Assembly (NCBI GenBank): GCA_016192075.1
Contig: JACPUU010000017.1
Coordinates: forward strand, 1-64,000
Length of the DNA: 64,000 nt
Source: Bacteroidota bacterium
GTDB lineage: Bacteria > Bacteroidota > Bacteroidia > Flavobacteriales_D > Crocinitomicaceae
Reading direction: 5' to 3'
Shown here piece by piece: positions 9,623-19,150 of this stretch; position 1 is the first letter of the stretch; each line of letters opens with the position of its first letter. The position numbers were made by a program, and so were the translations under genes. The notes under the pieces were generated by a model. That model worked only from the letters and a program-made list of their open reading frames with translations, was not told the origin of the DNA and searched no databases.

Positions 9623-9630
9623 TATATTTG
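9623..9630 (+). promoter_or_regulatory. -7 promoter element of metF
   Basis: TATATTTG matches TAnnTTTG exactly, 33 bases before the metF ATG at 9664. Confidence 0.55.
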
Positions 9631-9663
9631 CGGCCCTATCAGAATCTTGAAAATCAGTCTCAA

Positions 9664-10617
9664 ATGAAAGTCATCGATCACATTAAAAACGCAAACGGAC
9701 AAACACTCTTCTCTTTTGAAATTCTGCCTCCGCTTAAAGGCACCAGCATACAGGCTATTTATGACGGAATTGACCCGTTGATGGAATTTGATCCCAAATT
9801 CATTAATGTCACCTATCACCGTGAAGAATATATTTATAAAACCCGTGAAAACGGCTTGCTGGAAAAAGTCAGTATCCGCAAACGCCCCGGTACGGTTGGT
9901 ATATGTGCCGCAATTATCAATAAGTACAAGGTAGATACCGTACCCCATTTGATTTGTGGTGGTTTCAGTAAAGAAGAAACTGAAAATGCGTTGATTGATT
10001 TACACTTTTTAGGCATTGACAATGTGCTTGCACTGCGTGGTGATGCCATTAAAACAGAAGCCAGTTTCAGACCACACAGTGAGGGGCACCAGTATGCCAA
10101 AAACCTGGTTAACCAGGTGGTGGAAATGAACCGCGGTAAATACATGATGGATGATGTTAACCTGGACCCTACCAATTTCTGCATTGGTGTTGCCGGTTAT
10201 CCTGAAAAGCATTTTGAAGCCATGAATCTGACATCAGACATGCATCACCTGAAAGAAAAGGTAGACGCCGGTGCCTCATACATTGTTACCCAAATGTTTT
10301 TTGACAATAAAAAATATTTTGATTTTGTTGATAAATGCCGCGCCGCCGGTATTCAGGTGCCAATTATACCAGGCTTAAAACCCATTCAGAACCTGAACCA
10401 CATTTCATTTTTGCCCAAATTTTTTCACATTGATTTTCCTGATTCCCTGGCGAATGAACTGATGAAATGTAAATCCAGCGCTGATGTAAATAAACTGGGA
10501 GTAGAATGGGGAATTCAACAGGCAAAAGAATTAAAGGCTGCCAATGTACCGTGTATTCACTTTTACACCATGAGTAAATCAGAATCAGTAAAAGCAATTG
10601 CGCGCGAAGTTTTTTAA
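9664..10617 (+). CDS. metF: 5,10-methylenetetrahydrofolate reductase
   Basis: A flavin-dependent TIM-barrel enzyme that reduces methylene-THF to methyl-THF, supplying methyl groups for methionine synthesis. From ATG 9664 (MKVIDHIKNANGQTLFSFEI) the product is 317 aa, as expected for MetF. Recognisable motifs are FSFEILPPLKG near the N-terminus (catalytic Glu), LRGD in DNVLALRGDA, GVAGYPEKH, and TQMFFDN. The frame stays open upstream to 9511, but that extension would be read through the palindromic intergenic region and the promoter, so 9664 is the better start. A lipoprotein gene follows 12 bases downstream, possibly co-transcribed. Confidence 0.95.
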   Translation: MKVIDHIKNANGQTLFSFEILPPLKGTSIQAIYDGIDPLMEFDPKFINVTYHREEYIYKTRENGLLEKVSIRKRPGTVGICAAIINKYKVDTVPHLICGGFSKEETENALIDLHFLGIDNVLALRGDAIKTEASFRPHSEGHQYAKNLVNQVVEMNRGKYMMDDVNLDPTNFCIGVAGYPEKHFEAMNLTSDMHHLKEKVDAGASYIVTQMFFDNKKYFDFVDKCRAAGIQVPIIPGLKPIQNLNHISFLPKFFHIDFPDSLANELMKCKSSADVNKLGVEWGIQQAKELKAANVPCIHFYTMSKSESVKAIAREVF

Positions 10618-10629
10618 AAATCAGTACAC

Positions 10630-11556
10630 ATGAAAATGCGTTTGAGTTTTATTGCGTTAATGGGTTCCCTGCTGGTACTTTCATGCACCAGTGGTGAAGA
10701 TCAGACAGGGGGTGAGCAAAAAGAATATTTTACAGATGACGCTGCAATTTCAGATTCAACAGACATTCATGCTGTTTTTTTGACAGATACGCTGAAAGAT
10801 TCACTGGCGCTTTATTTTTCTTCAGATCTCATTACAGAAATTGAAACCTATCTCACCCATTTTAATGTAGCTGACACAGACACGGCTTTCGAAAAATCGT
10901 ACCAGGAAGGAATTGCGCTATTGGCAAGTTTTGACGATGCATTTAAAAATCCGCAGACGGCGCATGTTAAAAAGCAGCTGCCTGAAGGTGAATGGGATAT
11001 TTTTCCAATTTACCAGGAACTGCAGCAGTTCAACGGCAAATTAGGTCCGCTTTATTTTGGCTGTGCAGCAGAATGTACCATGCTTGATTTTTTCTATGAT
11101 CTGACAATACTGCATGAAAAATCAAAACGTACCATTGGTAAATCAGATGATGCATTTATGCACCTGCTGATGGCTGTTGAAGGCGATTACGGGTATGCCG
11201 GTTTTCTTGATTTTAAGGTGTGGGATATTCAATATTGGGATTACGGCGGGTCACACCGGCTGGGTGATGGAATTATGTTGAATGTTGTAAACCTGCTGAT
11301 CGATTACAAAAAAAAGTACACGCTTTTTGCTGACGTGATTGCCCTGATTCACGCAGACGTTTTTGAGACCCTGGCAGCACCGCATGCGTATGAATTTTCG
11401 GTAGAAGAAGTGCTGGCTGAATACACCAAAATTTTCAAACTGAATTATTTTGAGGGTGAAGAACTCAAAGCCATTCGTGCGCAATACGATCACATCAAAG
11501 CACATTCTGAAGAATACCAGTTTAACTGTGAAGAGGGCAATTGCACGTTTGGATAA
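10630..11556 (+). CDS. Hypothetical lipoprotein (308 aa)
   Basis: The N-terminus MKMRLSFIALMGSLLVLSCTSG is a signal peptide with a lipobox (LVLSC), so this should be a lipoprotein anchored at Cys19. The rest is a soluble, mainly helical, acidic region with a conserved-looking FGCAAECTMLDFFYD segment and four Cys residues after the anchor (CAAEC and a terminal CEEGNC), which could form disulfides in the periplasm. I do not recognise a family. It starts 12 bases after metF stops and ends 37 bases before the next gene. This is compatible with a metF-lipoprotein-beta-barrel transcript but does not indicate shared function. Confidence 0.75.
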   Translation: MKMRLSFIALMGSLLVLSCTSGEDQTGGEQKEYFTDDAAISDSTDIHAVFLTDTLKDSLALYFSSDLITEIETYLTHFNVADTDTAFEKSYQEGIALLASFDDAFKNPQTAHVKKQLPEGEWDIFPIYQELQQFNGKLGPLYFGCAAECTMLDFFYDLTILHEKSKRTIGKSDDAFMHLLMAVEGDYGYAGFLDFKVWDIQYWDYGGSHRLGDGIMLNVVNLLIDYKKKYTLFADVIALIHADVFETLAAPHAYEFSVEEVLAEYTKIFKLNYFEGEELKAIRAQYDHIKAHSEEYQFNCEEGNCTFG

Positions 11557-11593
11557 AGTGTAAGGAACAACAATCCGGTTCGACAAACGAATC

Positions 11594-12379
11594 ATGCGCG
11601 TATTTATTCTGACCCTTTTTTTCTCCACCGCCGCCTTTTCTCAAGGCCCGGTAGATGGGTTTTTCAAAGGCCGTGGAAACCTTGATCTTGCTTTGTCAGG
11701 CGCCTATCAGCACTCCGGCAAATTCTATGACGGAATAGCTGCATTCAACTATACACGTAACCTTTATTCGCTGAGTTTGTATGGTGAATATGGTGTAACA
11801 GATTCCTGGGATGTAATTGGCAACGTTCCGTTCATTAATGGTCAGTTTCAGGATGCATCGGTATTTGTAAAACACCGTATTGGCGTGCCTTTTTCGTTTG
11901 GTGTTTTCAGCCTGATTCCGGCTGCCGGTATTTCGTTTCCGTTATCAAATTATCAAACAGAGGCCAGTCAGTCAATCGGGCAAAGGGCCACCCAATTTCA
12001 GCCCAAACTGGTAATGCAGCTGGATGGTTTGAAAGGCCTTTTTTTCCAGATTCAGGGCGGGTATAACCTGGCGTTAAATCCGGTGCCGTCATCCATACCG
12101 GTTTCTGCAAAAATTGGAATTTACCGTCAAAAATTCTATGCTGATGCCTGGTTTGATTATCAAAAAGGAGTGGGTGGAAAAGCCTGGCACGTAGACCCCA
12201 TTTCATCATTCCGTGAATTGTTTGTGACCTATGCAAAAATAGGAGGCGCTTTTTATTATGGTTTCAAACCCAAATATGGTGTTTTTGTAAACGGGTCGTA
12301 CATTTTAACGGGAGTCAATATTGGAAAAGCGTATACCGTTGGTGCCGGTTTTGTCTATAAGTTTGGCCTGGTTCAATAA
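11594..12379 (+). CDS. Probable outer-membrane beta-barrel protein (261 aa)
   Basis: An N-terminal signal peptide (MRVFILTLFFSTAAFSQ) is followed by alternating hydrophobic/polar segments such as LYSLSLYGEYGV, FFQIQGGYNLAL, GAFYYGFKPKYGVFVNGSYIL and YTVGAGFVYKFGLVQ, ending in an aromatic-rich strand. This is the usual pattern of an 8-12-stranded outer-membrane barrel. The protein may belong to the broad group of Bacteroidota proteins annotated as outer-membrane or transporter-like, but no specific substrate can be inferred. It follows the lipoprotein gene by 37 bases and converges on hflX with a 5-base gap. Confidence 0.7.
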   Translation: MRVFILTLFFSTAAFSQGPVDGFFKGRGNLDLALSGAYQHSGKFYDGIAAFNYTRNLYSLSLYGEYGVTDSWDVIGNVPFINGQFQDASVFVKHRIGVPFSFGVFSLIPAAGISFPLSNYQTEASQSIGQRATQFQPKLVMQLDGLKGLFFQIQGGYNLALNPVPSSIPVSAKIGIYRQKFYADAWFDYQKGVGGKAWHVDPISSFRELFVTYAKIGGAFYYGFKPKYGVFVNGSYILTGVNIGKAYTVGAGFVYKFGLVQ

Positions 12380-12384
12380 ACCGG

Positions 12385-13674
12385 TTAATAGAGAAAATTG
12401 TGATACGGATACCGGATCTGGAAAACACGTTTTGCCTCTTTATAAATCAGCGCTTTTAATTCGTCAATGTTTGTTTTTTCAGTGGCTGAAATAAAAATGC
12501 AGTGATCACCTCCCAGCTTTGCCATCCAGGTATTTTTAAGTTCTTCCAGGGCGAATTTTTTTCCGTCCGGATGAAAACCAATATCTTCTGGTTTTGGATC
12601 ATAGGCATCTACTTTGTTAAACACCACAATCATGGGTTTGTCAGTGCCTTTGGGCCTTACCGGCTCGTTATTATTTTTTGGGGCGGCAGCTAATTTCTTT
12701 TTTCTGCTGGTGTAATCTTCGGGCTTTTTTGGTTTTTCTTTTTCTTCAATTTCAGCAATGGTTTCATTCACCACGCGGTAGTGCTCTTCAAAATTGGGAT
12801 GTGAAATATCAACCACGTGAATCAGAATATCGGCTTCACGCACTTCATCCAGCGTTGATTTAAAAGATTCAATAAGTTGGGTTGGCAGTTTGCGAATAAA
12901 CCCAACCGTGTCTGAAAGCAAAAACGGGAGGTTGTCAATCACCACTTTGCGCACGGTGGTGTCAAGCGTTGCAAATAATTTGTTTTCAGCAAAAACATCG
13001 GATTTGCTTAGCAAATTCATCAACGTTGATTTACCAACGTTGGTGTATCCCACCAGCGCTAAGCGCACAAGCTGACCACGGTTGCTGCGTTGTGACGCCA
13101 TTTGCTTGTCAATTTTGTCAAGACGTTCTTTCAGCAATGCAATTTTTTCTTTGATAACCTGCCGGTCACTTTCAATTTGGGTTTCACCGGGTCCGCGCAT
13201 TCCCACACCGGCTTTCTGACGGTCAAGGTGTGTCCACATCCGCGTCAGGCGCGGCATAATGTATTCAAGTTGCGCCAGTTCAACCTGTGTTTGAGCATGC
13301 GCTGTGCGTGCACGGCCCGCAAATATGTCAAGTATCAGGTTATTACGGTCCAGAATTTTAATTTCCAGCTCGCGCTCAATGTTCCGCAATTGAGATGGAG
13401 AGAGCTCGTCATCAAAAATGGCAACATCAATTTTTTGTTCAGTAATGTAGGCTTTGATCTCTTCCATTTTACCCGAACCGATATAGGTTTTTGGATTGGG
13501 GCGATCAATGCGCTGCAGGAATTTTTTTTTGGTGATAACACCCGCAGTCTCGGCCAGAAAGGCCAGTTCGTCAATATACTCTTTGGTCATTTCCTCTGTC
13601 TGATCAGCGGTAATAACGCCCACCAGTATGCAGGTTTCAGGAACCGCAGCCGTTGATTTAGATTTCTCCTCCAT
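12385..13674 (-). CDS. hflX: Ribosome-associated GTPase HflX
   Basis: A GTPase that splits or rescues ribosomes, especially under heat or antibiotic stress. The 429-aa product has the HflX N-terminal domain (FLQRIDRPNPKTYIGSGK, FDDELSPSQLRNIE), the family motif GPGETQIESDRQ, and a G domain with GYTNVGKSTLMN (G1), DTVGFIRKLPTQL (G3) and FNKVD (G4). A charged insertion (EEKEKPKKPEDYTSRKKKLA and onward) splits the G domain between G3 and G4, a modest lineage-specific feature. The 5' end overlaps nothing. The neighbouring 145-aa membrane protein lies 23 bases upstream on the same strand, so the two may share a transcript. Confidence 0.95.
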   Translation of the reverse strand: MEEKSKSTAAVPETCILVGVITADQTEEMTKEYIDELAFLAETAGVITKKKFLQRIDRPNPKTYIGSGKMEEIKAYITEQKIDVAIFDDELSPSQLRNIERELEIKILDRNNLILDIFAGRARTAHAQTQVELAQLEYIMPRLTRMWTHLDRQKAGVGMRGPGETQIESDRQVIKEKIALLKERLDKIDKQMASQRSNRGQLVRLALVGYTNVGKSTLMNLLSKSDVFAENKLFATLDTTVRKVVIDNLPFLLSDTVGFIRKLPTQLIESFKSTLDEVREADILIHVVDISHPNFEEHYRVVNETIAEIEEKEKPKKPEDYTSRKKKLAAAPKNNNEPVRPKGTDKPMIVVFNKVDAYDPKPEDIGFHPDGKKFALEELKNTWMAKLGGDHCIFISATEKTNIDELKALIYKEAKRVFQIRYPYHNFLY

Positions 13675-13697
13675 ATCCTCTCACCGGTTTAAATGAA

Positions 13698-14135
13698 TTA
13701 AAACCAATTGTTCCCCCAACCTCTGAATGGCCACGGAATAGTTGCCAGTATAAGCACCAATGAAATAAAATAAAACCAGAAAATCTTTTTGAATTTAGCG
13801 GTAGAATCAACCAGTTTTTTGGCTTTGCTGTAACCTACGGTAAGCAGTATAAATGCCAGTGTCATTCCAAAAATATGTTCAATGGCAAAAAAGCGCAAGG
13901 CTGAATCTTTCATCATCCCTGGTACAAAAGCCACCCGGGGTGACATAAAGTACATGATCAAACCAACGGTCCACTGAATATGAAATGCAATCATAGCAAA
14001 CAGGGCAATTTTTTTATCACCATTTGTGAATTCTTTTTTACCTCTCCATCCCGAAAAGGATTTAAAAATTGCCGCCAGTAAGAGAATTAATACCACCCAT
14101 CTCCATCCCGAGTGTAAATGAACTAATATCTGCAT
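13698..14135 (-). CDS. Small four-helix membrane protein, cytochrome-b-like in appearance
   Basis: A 145-aa integral membrane protein with about four transmembrane segments: near residues 12-24, 42-62, 85-103 and 120-138. The first segment is preceded by LVHLHSGWRWVV, and a histidine recurs in FAMIAFHIQWTVG and RFFAIEHIFGM. Regularly spaced membrane histidines suggest possible haem ligation, and such proteins are sometimes labelled cytochrome B in Bacteroidota; I treat that as unproven. It is divergent from the amidohydrolase gene and immediately upstream of hflX. Confidence 0.7.
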   Translation of the reverse strand: MQILVHLHSGWRWVVLILLLAAIFKSFSGWRGKKEFTNGDKKIALFAMIAFHIQWTVGLIMYFMSPRVAFVPGMMKDSALRFFAIEHIFGMTLAFILLTVGYSKAKKLVDSTAKFKKIFWFYFISLVLILATIPWPFRGWGNNWF

Positions 14136-14182
14136 AATTGATTATTTTTGACAAATGTAGTTTTTAATCCTGAGCCCTGCTT

Positions 14183-17100
14183 ATGCTTGATCGTATTTTT
14201 TGGCTGACCTTTTTTTTCGTTTTTTCCCTGGGTTCAACCGCGCAGGAAATTGAGCCTGAAAACGGGGTTCATGATCCGCACAATACCATTTACGTACTTC
14301 AAAATGCCAAACTGGTAATCAGTCCTGACCTTACCATTCCACGCGGTACACTGGTGGTGCAGAATGGGGTTATTCTAAGTGCCGGTATTGATTTCATAGT
14401 TCCGTCTACCGCAGTAAAAATTGACCTGGAAGGGTTCACCATTTACCCGTCATTCATTGATATTTATTCCGGTTCGGGTGTTGCCAACCCGGTGTATCCG
14501 GCCGGTGGCTGGGGCCCACAGCTGGGAACCCTGAAAGAAGGACCTTTTTACTGGAACCAGTCAATACACCCTGAAACAAATGCTTTTGAACTGTTTAAGG
14601 AAACCGAATTTAAAGATAAAAAAGACTATCTCGAGCAGGGTTTCGGTGCCGTTTCAACCCACCAGGGAGATGGTATTTTGCGCGGAACAGCTGTGCTTGT
14701 TTCACTCTCTGATAACCCAACGGTTGACAATGTGATAAAGGCTGAGGCGGCCAGTCACTATTCTTTTTCCAAAGGCAGTTCCAATCAAACCTACCCGTCT
14801 TCACAAATGGGTATTATTGCATTGATCCGCCAGTTTTTTTACGATGCCAAATGGTATGAATCACTTATTGAGCCAACCAAAGACAATGTTTCATTGCGTG
14901 AAGGACTTGCCAATTTGAAATTGCCGCAGATTTTTGGTGTTTCAGATAAACTTGAAATTTTAAGAGCAGTAAAACTTGCCGGTGAATTTAATATTCGCCT
15001 CGTGGTAAAAGGGGGCGGAGATGAGTATGAAATGATTCGTGAGGTGAAAGCAACGAATACAGATCTTATTGTACCGGTAAATTTTCCTGAGCCCTATGAT
15101 ATGACTGATCCGTATTTGTCACGCTATGTATCGCTGGCTGATTTAAAAGCGTGGGAAATGAGACCCTACAACGCCTACATTTTGTTTAAGAATAAAATCC
15201 GGTTTGCGTTTACGGCAGATGGGCTGAAAAAGAAAAGCCAGTTTTTGACCAACATCCGCAAGTCAGTTAAACACGGTCTTCCAAAAGAAGAAGCGCTGCG
15301 TGCGCTCACTGAAAATCCGGCAAAATTTTTAGGCCTTGAAAACAAACTGGGCACACTTGAAAAAGGAAAACTGGCCAATTTTCTGGTAGTGAAAGGCGAC
15401 CTTTTTGAAGACGGTGAGATTTATGAAAACTGGACCAAAGGAGATCGCAAACGCTTTAAAAATGTGAGTTTACCTGATTACCGCGGACAATACACCCTCA
15501 CATTAAACGGTACCATCTATGATTTTTCAATCACCGGGTCGCATGAAAAACCAAGTGCTGAATTGTCTGCCTACAAATTTGTCAAAGATTCAAAAACTGG
15601 CTCTACCACAATTGACACCATCAAAGTAAAACCTGAATTTGTTGTGAATGATTTGCAGGTAAGTATGATGTTTGACCTGCACGACGGGGCGATTGAAGGG
15701 CTGGTTCAGTTAAACGGATCATTCTATCCCAAACTGGGTATTATGGAGGGCACCGGCACATTGCCAAATGGTACCTGGACCAAGTGGGCTGCTAACCGGG
15801 GTGATAAATTCAAAGAGAAAGACAAAGGCGATAAATTCAAAGCGGATACTTCAGCCGTTCAAAACATCCGTTATCCAAACATGGCGTATGGCTTTGATAC
15901 CTTACCCGTCAAAAAATCATACTATATCAAAAACGCTACACTCTGGACCAATGAAGCAGAAGGTGTTATCCGCAATGCAAATCTCATCATCCAGGATGGA
16001 AAAATAAAATCAGTAAACGGTACCTCGTCTGTGCCGGGCGGCGCCATAACCATTGATGCAACCGGTAAACATGTAACCTGCGGTATTATTGATGAACATT
16101 CACACATTGCCATCAGTAAAGGCGTTAACGAGGGCGGACAATCGGTTTCGGCTGAGGTGTCTATTGCCGATGTGGTGCGCAACGATGATATTAATATTTA
16201 CCGCCAGCTTTCAGGTGGTGTAACTGCCGCACAATTGCTGCACGGGTCTGCAAATGCTATTGGCGGACAGTCTGCCCTGATTAAATTAAAATGGGGTTAT
16301 TCACCTGAAGAAATGCTGATTGACAGCGCTGATGGATTTATCAAATGTGCCCTGGGTGAAAATGTCAAACAATCCAACTGGGGTGAGAGCAATGTTGTTC
16401 GTTATCCGCAAACACGTATGGGGGTAGAGCAGACTTTTTACGATGCGTTTATCCGCGCCAGAGAATACAAAAAAGCGTGGGAAACCTATTACAGCAGTTC
16501 TGAACGCCAGCAGGGAAAAATGGAGCCTCCGCGCCGTGACCTGGAGTTGGATGTATTGTGTGAAATTTTAGATCACAAACGCTTTATCACCTGCCATTCG
16601 TACGTTCAAAGTGAAATCAACATGCTGATGCACGTCGGTGATTCTATGGGTTTCACGGTAAACACATTTACACACATCCTGGAAGGGTACAAGGTTGCTG
16701 ATAAAATGAAAGCACACGGCGCCGGCGCATCTACATTTGCTGACTGGTGGGCCTACAAATTTGAAGTGAATGAGGCCATACCCTACAACGCTGCCATTCT
16801 AGATCAAATGGGAATTGTAACAGCAATTAATTCAGACGATGCCGAGATGGGCAGACGACTAAACCAGGAGGCAGCCAAGGTGGTAAAATACGGCGGCGTT
16901 TCTGAAGAAAATGCCTGGAAAATGGTAACACTGAATCCGGCAAAATTGCTTCACCTTGATCACCGCATGGGAAGTTTGAAAGAAGGTAAAGATGCTGATA
17001 TTGTAATATGGTCAGACAGTCCGCTTTCAATTAATGCCCGGGTTGAAAAAACATTCATTGACGGTATTTTATTTTATGACCTGGCACAAAGTTACCGCAT

Positions 17101-17260
17101 GCATCAGCGTGACCAGGAAGATCGCAAGCGAATTATCGGGCTGATGAATGAGGCCAGAAATGGCGGAGCAGAAATGCAAAAACCGGCCATGCGAAAACAC
17201 CTGTTGTACCATTGTGATACCATTGGAGAAGAGGGCGAGGGCAGTCATGAACATGAATAG
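14183..17260 (+). CDS. Secreted two-domain amidohydrolase-family protein
   Basis: A 1025-aa protein with a signal peptide (through LGSTAQ) and two tandem amidohydrolase (metallo-dependent hydrolase) domains. In the second domain (about residues 590-1000) the metal ligands look intact: GIIDEHSHIA supplies HxH, ITCHSY and TFTHILEGY supply further His, and AINSDDAE supplies the Asp. In the first domain (about 40-420) the equivalent of HxH reads FIDIYSGSG and no ligand histidines are seen, although the C-terminal NPAKFLGL and GTLEKGKLANFLV motifs remain. The first domain is therefore probably a pseudoenzyme. The substrate is unknown; imidazolonepropionase-like or peptidase-like activity is typical of secreted relatives. 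The next gene encodes a third, also degenerate, domain. Confidence 0.88.
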   Translation: MLDRIFWLTFFFVFSLGSTAQEIEPENGVHDPHNTIYVLQNAKLVISPDLTIPRGTLVVQNGVILSAGIDFIVPSTAVKIDLEGFTIYPSFIDIYSGSGVANPVYPAGGWGPQLGTLKEGPFYWNQSIHPETNAFELFKETEFKDKKDYLEQGFGAVSTHQGDGILRGTAVLVSLSDNPTVDNVIKAEAASHYSFSKGSSNQTYPSSQMGIIALIRQFFYDAKWYESLIEPTKDNVSLREGLANLKLPQIFGVSDKLEILRAVKLAGEFNIRLVVKGGGDEYEMIREVKATNTDLIVPVNFPEPYDMTDPYLSRYVSLADLKAWEMRPYNAYILFKNKIRFAFTADGLKKKSQFLTNIRKSVKHGLPKEEALRALTENPAKFLGLENKLGTLEKGKLANFLVVKGDLFEDGEIYENWTKGDRKRFKNVSLPDYRGQYTLTLNGTIYDFSITGSHEKPSAELSAYKFVKDSKTGSTTIDTIKVKPEFVVNDLQVSMMFDLHDGAIEGLVQLNGSFYPKLGIMEGTGTLPNGTWTKWAANRGDKFKEKDKGDKFKADTSAVQNIRYPNMAYGFDTLPVKKSYYIKNATLWTNEAEGVIRNANLIIQDGKIKSVNGTSSVPGGAITIDATGKHVTCGIIDEHSHIAISKGVNEGGQSVSAEVSIADVVRNDDINIYRQLSGGVTAAQLLHGSANAIGGQSALIKLKWGYSPEEMLIDSADGFIKCALGENVKQSNWGESNVVRYPQTRMGVEQTFYDAFIRAREYKKAWETYYSSSERQQGKMEPPRRDLELDVLCEILDHKRFITCHSYVQSEINMLMHVGDSMGFTVNTFTHILEGYKVADKMKAHGAGASTFADWWAYKFEVNEAIPYNAAILDQMGIVTAINSDDAEMGRRLNQEAAKVVKYGGVSEENAWKMVTLNPAKLLHLDHRMGSLKEGKDADIVIWSDSPLSINARVEKTFIDGILFYDLAQSYRMHQRDQEDRKRIIGLMNEARNGGAEMQKPAMRKHLLYHCDTIGEEGEGSHEHE

Positions 17261-17355
17261 CGGGAAGAGCAAAGTGTTGAATAAAATTAGTGTTGGGAAT
17301 GAAAATCAAAATTACGAAAGAAGCCTTTTTGCCTCTTTCCTAAAAAAATAAACGC

Positions 17356-18675
17356 ATGAAGAAAAACATACTACTGATTGTACTCACGCTGTTGTTCGCT
17401 CCTGCATTTTCCCAGGTTCCGTCGCCGCTGGTGCAGAAACACAAAACCATTCTGCTGCAAAACGGTGCAGCGCATATTGGCAACGGTGAATTTTTGTCAA
17501 CTGCCAGTATAGGTATTGCAGACGGAAAAATTCTCTTTGTCAAAAACACACTCACCTATGAACTCGTAAAATCAGAGTGGGATACGATCATTGATCTCAA
17601 CGGGCAGCATGTTTACCCGGGTTTTATTGCGCCCAATGTTACCGCCGGCCTCACTGAGATTGATGCTGTACGTTCAACCCGTGACTTTAATGAAACCGGT
17701 GAATTTAATCCCAATGTGCGGGCGCTGATTGCCTTTAATACGGATTCTAAAATTCTCTACACCATTCGCACCAACGGTGTTTTAATGACACAGGCAACAC
17801 CGCGTGGTGGCATTATTTCAGGCACCTCTTCCGTTATGGCGCTGGATGGCTGGAACTGGGAAGACGCCGTTTACAAAACAGATGACGGCATTCACCTTAA
17901 CTGGCCTGAAAAATACAACCGTTATGGCTGGTGGGCTGAACCCGGCGGAAACAATTCCAATGAAAATTACACCAACGTTAAAAACCAGATCTGGGATTTT
18001 TTCGAGCGTGCACGGGGGTATGTTATGGAAAAATTTCCCGATGAATCGGATCTGAAATTAGAAGCCATGCGTCATATTTTTAACGGTGAGCAGCGCCTTT
18101 TCATACACGTGGATTATGCCCCTGAAATGAATGATGTGGTGGATTTTGCACGTCATTTTGAAATTAAATTTCCGGTTATTGTAGGCGGTTACGATGCACC
18201 CCTGATTGCTGACCGTTTGAAAGAAAATAAATTTACCATAGTGTTGAATCGTCCGCATGCCTTGCCCGAATTTGAAGATGATTTCACCTTTCAGTATTAT
18301 GAGCTGCCGTATAAATTACATGAGGCCGGCATTTTATTCTGCATCAGTTCAGCCGGTGATATGGAAGCCATGAATACCCGCAACCTGCCTTTTCTGGCCG
18401 GTACAGCGCGCGCCTATGGTATGAGTGAAGAAGATGCCATTGCCACCATCAGCTTAAACACCGCCAGAATTTTTGGAATGGATGACCAGGTTGGTTCACT
18501 CGAGGCCGGTAAAGATGCTACCCTTTTTGTATCACAGGGTGATGCGCTGGATATGCGCACCAACAACGTTACCTTTGCCATGATTCGCGGCAATTACCTT
18601 GATCTCACCAACCACCAGAAAGAGCTGTATGAAAAGTACTGCAAAAAGTATGGGTTGACGGTAGATGAATATTAA
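17356..18675 (+). CDS. Secreted amidohydrolase-family protein, degenerate metal site
   Basis: A 439-aa protein with a signal peptide (APAFSQ). It keeps the amidohydrolase scaffold: an N-terminal strand LQNGAAHIGNG, a TARAYGMSEEDAIATISLNTARIFGM segment and the closing GSLEAGKDATLFV. Where the family has PGxxDxHxH, this protein reads PGFIAPNVTAGL, so the HxH ligands are absent. FIHVD keeps one later histidine. It lies 95 bases downstream of the two-domain amidohydrolase on the same strand. Pairs like this are common in Bacteroidota; I infer that the two proteins form a complex in which only one domain of three is fully metal-competent. Confidence 0.85.
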   Translation: MKKNILLIVLTLLFAPAFSQVPSPLVQKHKTILLQNGAAHIGNGEFLSTASIGIADGKILFVKNTLTYELVKSEWDTIIDLNGQHVYPGFIAPNVTAGLTEIDAVRSTRDFNETGEFNPNVRALIAFNTDSKILYTIRTNGVLMTQATPRGGIISGTSSVMALDGWNWEDAVYKTDDGIHLNWPEKYNRYGWWAEPGGNNSNENYTNVKNQIWDFFERARGYVMEKFPDESDLKLEAMRHIFNGEQRLFIHVDYAPEMNDVVDFARHFEIKFPVIVGGYDAPLIADRLKENKFTIVLNRPHALPEFEDDFTFQYYELPYKLHEAGILFCISSAGDMEAMNTRNLPFLAGTARAYGMSEEDAIATISLNTARIFGMDDQVGSLEAGKDATLFVSQGDALDMRTNNVTFAMIRGNYLDLTNHQKELYEKYCKKYGLTVDEY

Positions 18676-18712
18676 TCATCTTAAAAAACAAAGGTGTGCT
18701 GACGCAGCCGGT

Positions 18713-19150
18713 TTACTTTTTTTGTACTCGTTTGGCAATCCAGTAATCACAGCTTATTTTTCCGCCTCCCTGGATAAAGAGTACCAACAGCATTATAAAA
18801 TAATACAACGCAATTTCATACCCCTTTTCTGACACACTGAAATGTGGCCAGTGAACAGTAAAAATAGCGACCAGCATAGTAATCATGGCGGGTAAGGCAA
18901 TAAAACGCACACCTAAACCCAGTGGCAGCAGAATAATGACCAGAATTTCAGTCGTTGTTGCAAGGTATGCATTAAAGGTTGGCAACGGAATTCCGAGTTT
19001 GGTAAAATAGGCAATGGTGCCGTCAAAATGCTCAATTTTCTTCATCGTGGGGCCATAAAAGCCAACGGCCAGAACCAGCCGCAATGCCAGCAGGTAAATA
19101 AAATCCAGTTTAGAAAGTTTAGCTGTGAAGTTGAAGTAGCGGGTTTTCAT
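18713..19150 (-). CDS. DoxX-family membrane protein
   Basis: A 145-aa protein with about four membrane segments (DFIYLLALRLVLAVGFYG, LATTTEILVIILLPLG, FIALPAMITMLVAIFTVHW, LYYFIMLLVLFIQGGG). The arrangement and the FYGPTMKKIEHFDGTIAYFTKLGIP stretch match the DoxX/DoxD-like family, where a first helix is followed by a short amphipathic loop with a conserved Gly-Pro. Family members are linked to redox or sulfur metabolism in the inner membrane, but this one cannot be assigned a substrate. It is convergent with the amidohydrolase pair and is the last core-like gene before the island. Confidence 0.75.
   Translation of the reverse strand: MKTRYFNFTAKLSKLDFIYLLALRLVLAVGFYGPTMKKIEHFDGTIAYFTKLGIPLPTFNAYLATTTEILVIILLPLGLGVRFIALPAMITMLVAIFTVHWPHFSVSEKGYEIALYYFIMLLVLFIQGGGKISCDYWIAKRVQKK

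Noticed and set aside
9511-9663. Upstream extension of the metF frame
   Set aside because: It would translate through a palindromic repeat and across the -7 promoter; MetF homology begins at 9664.
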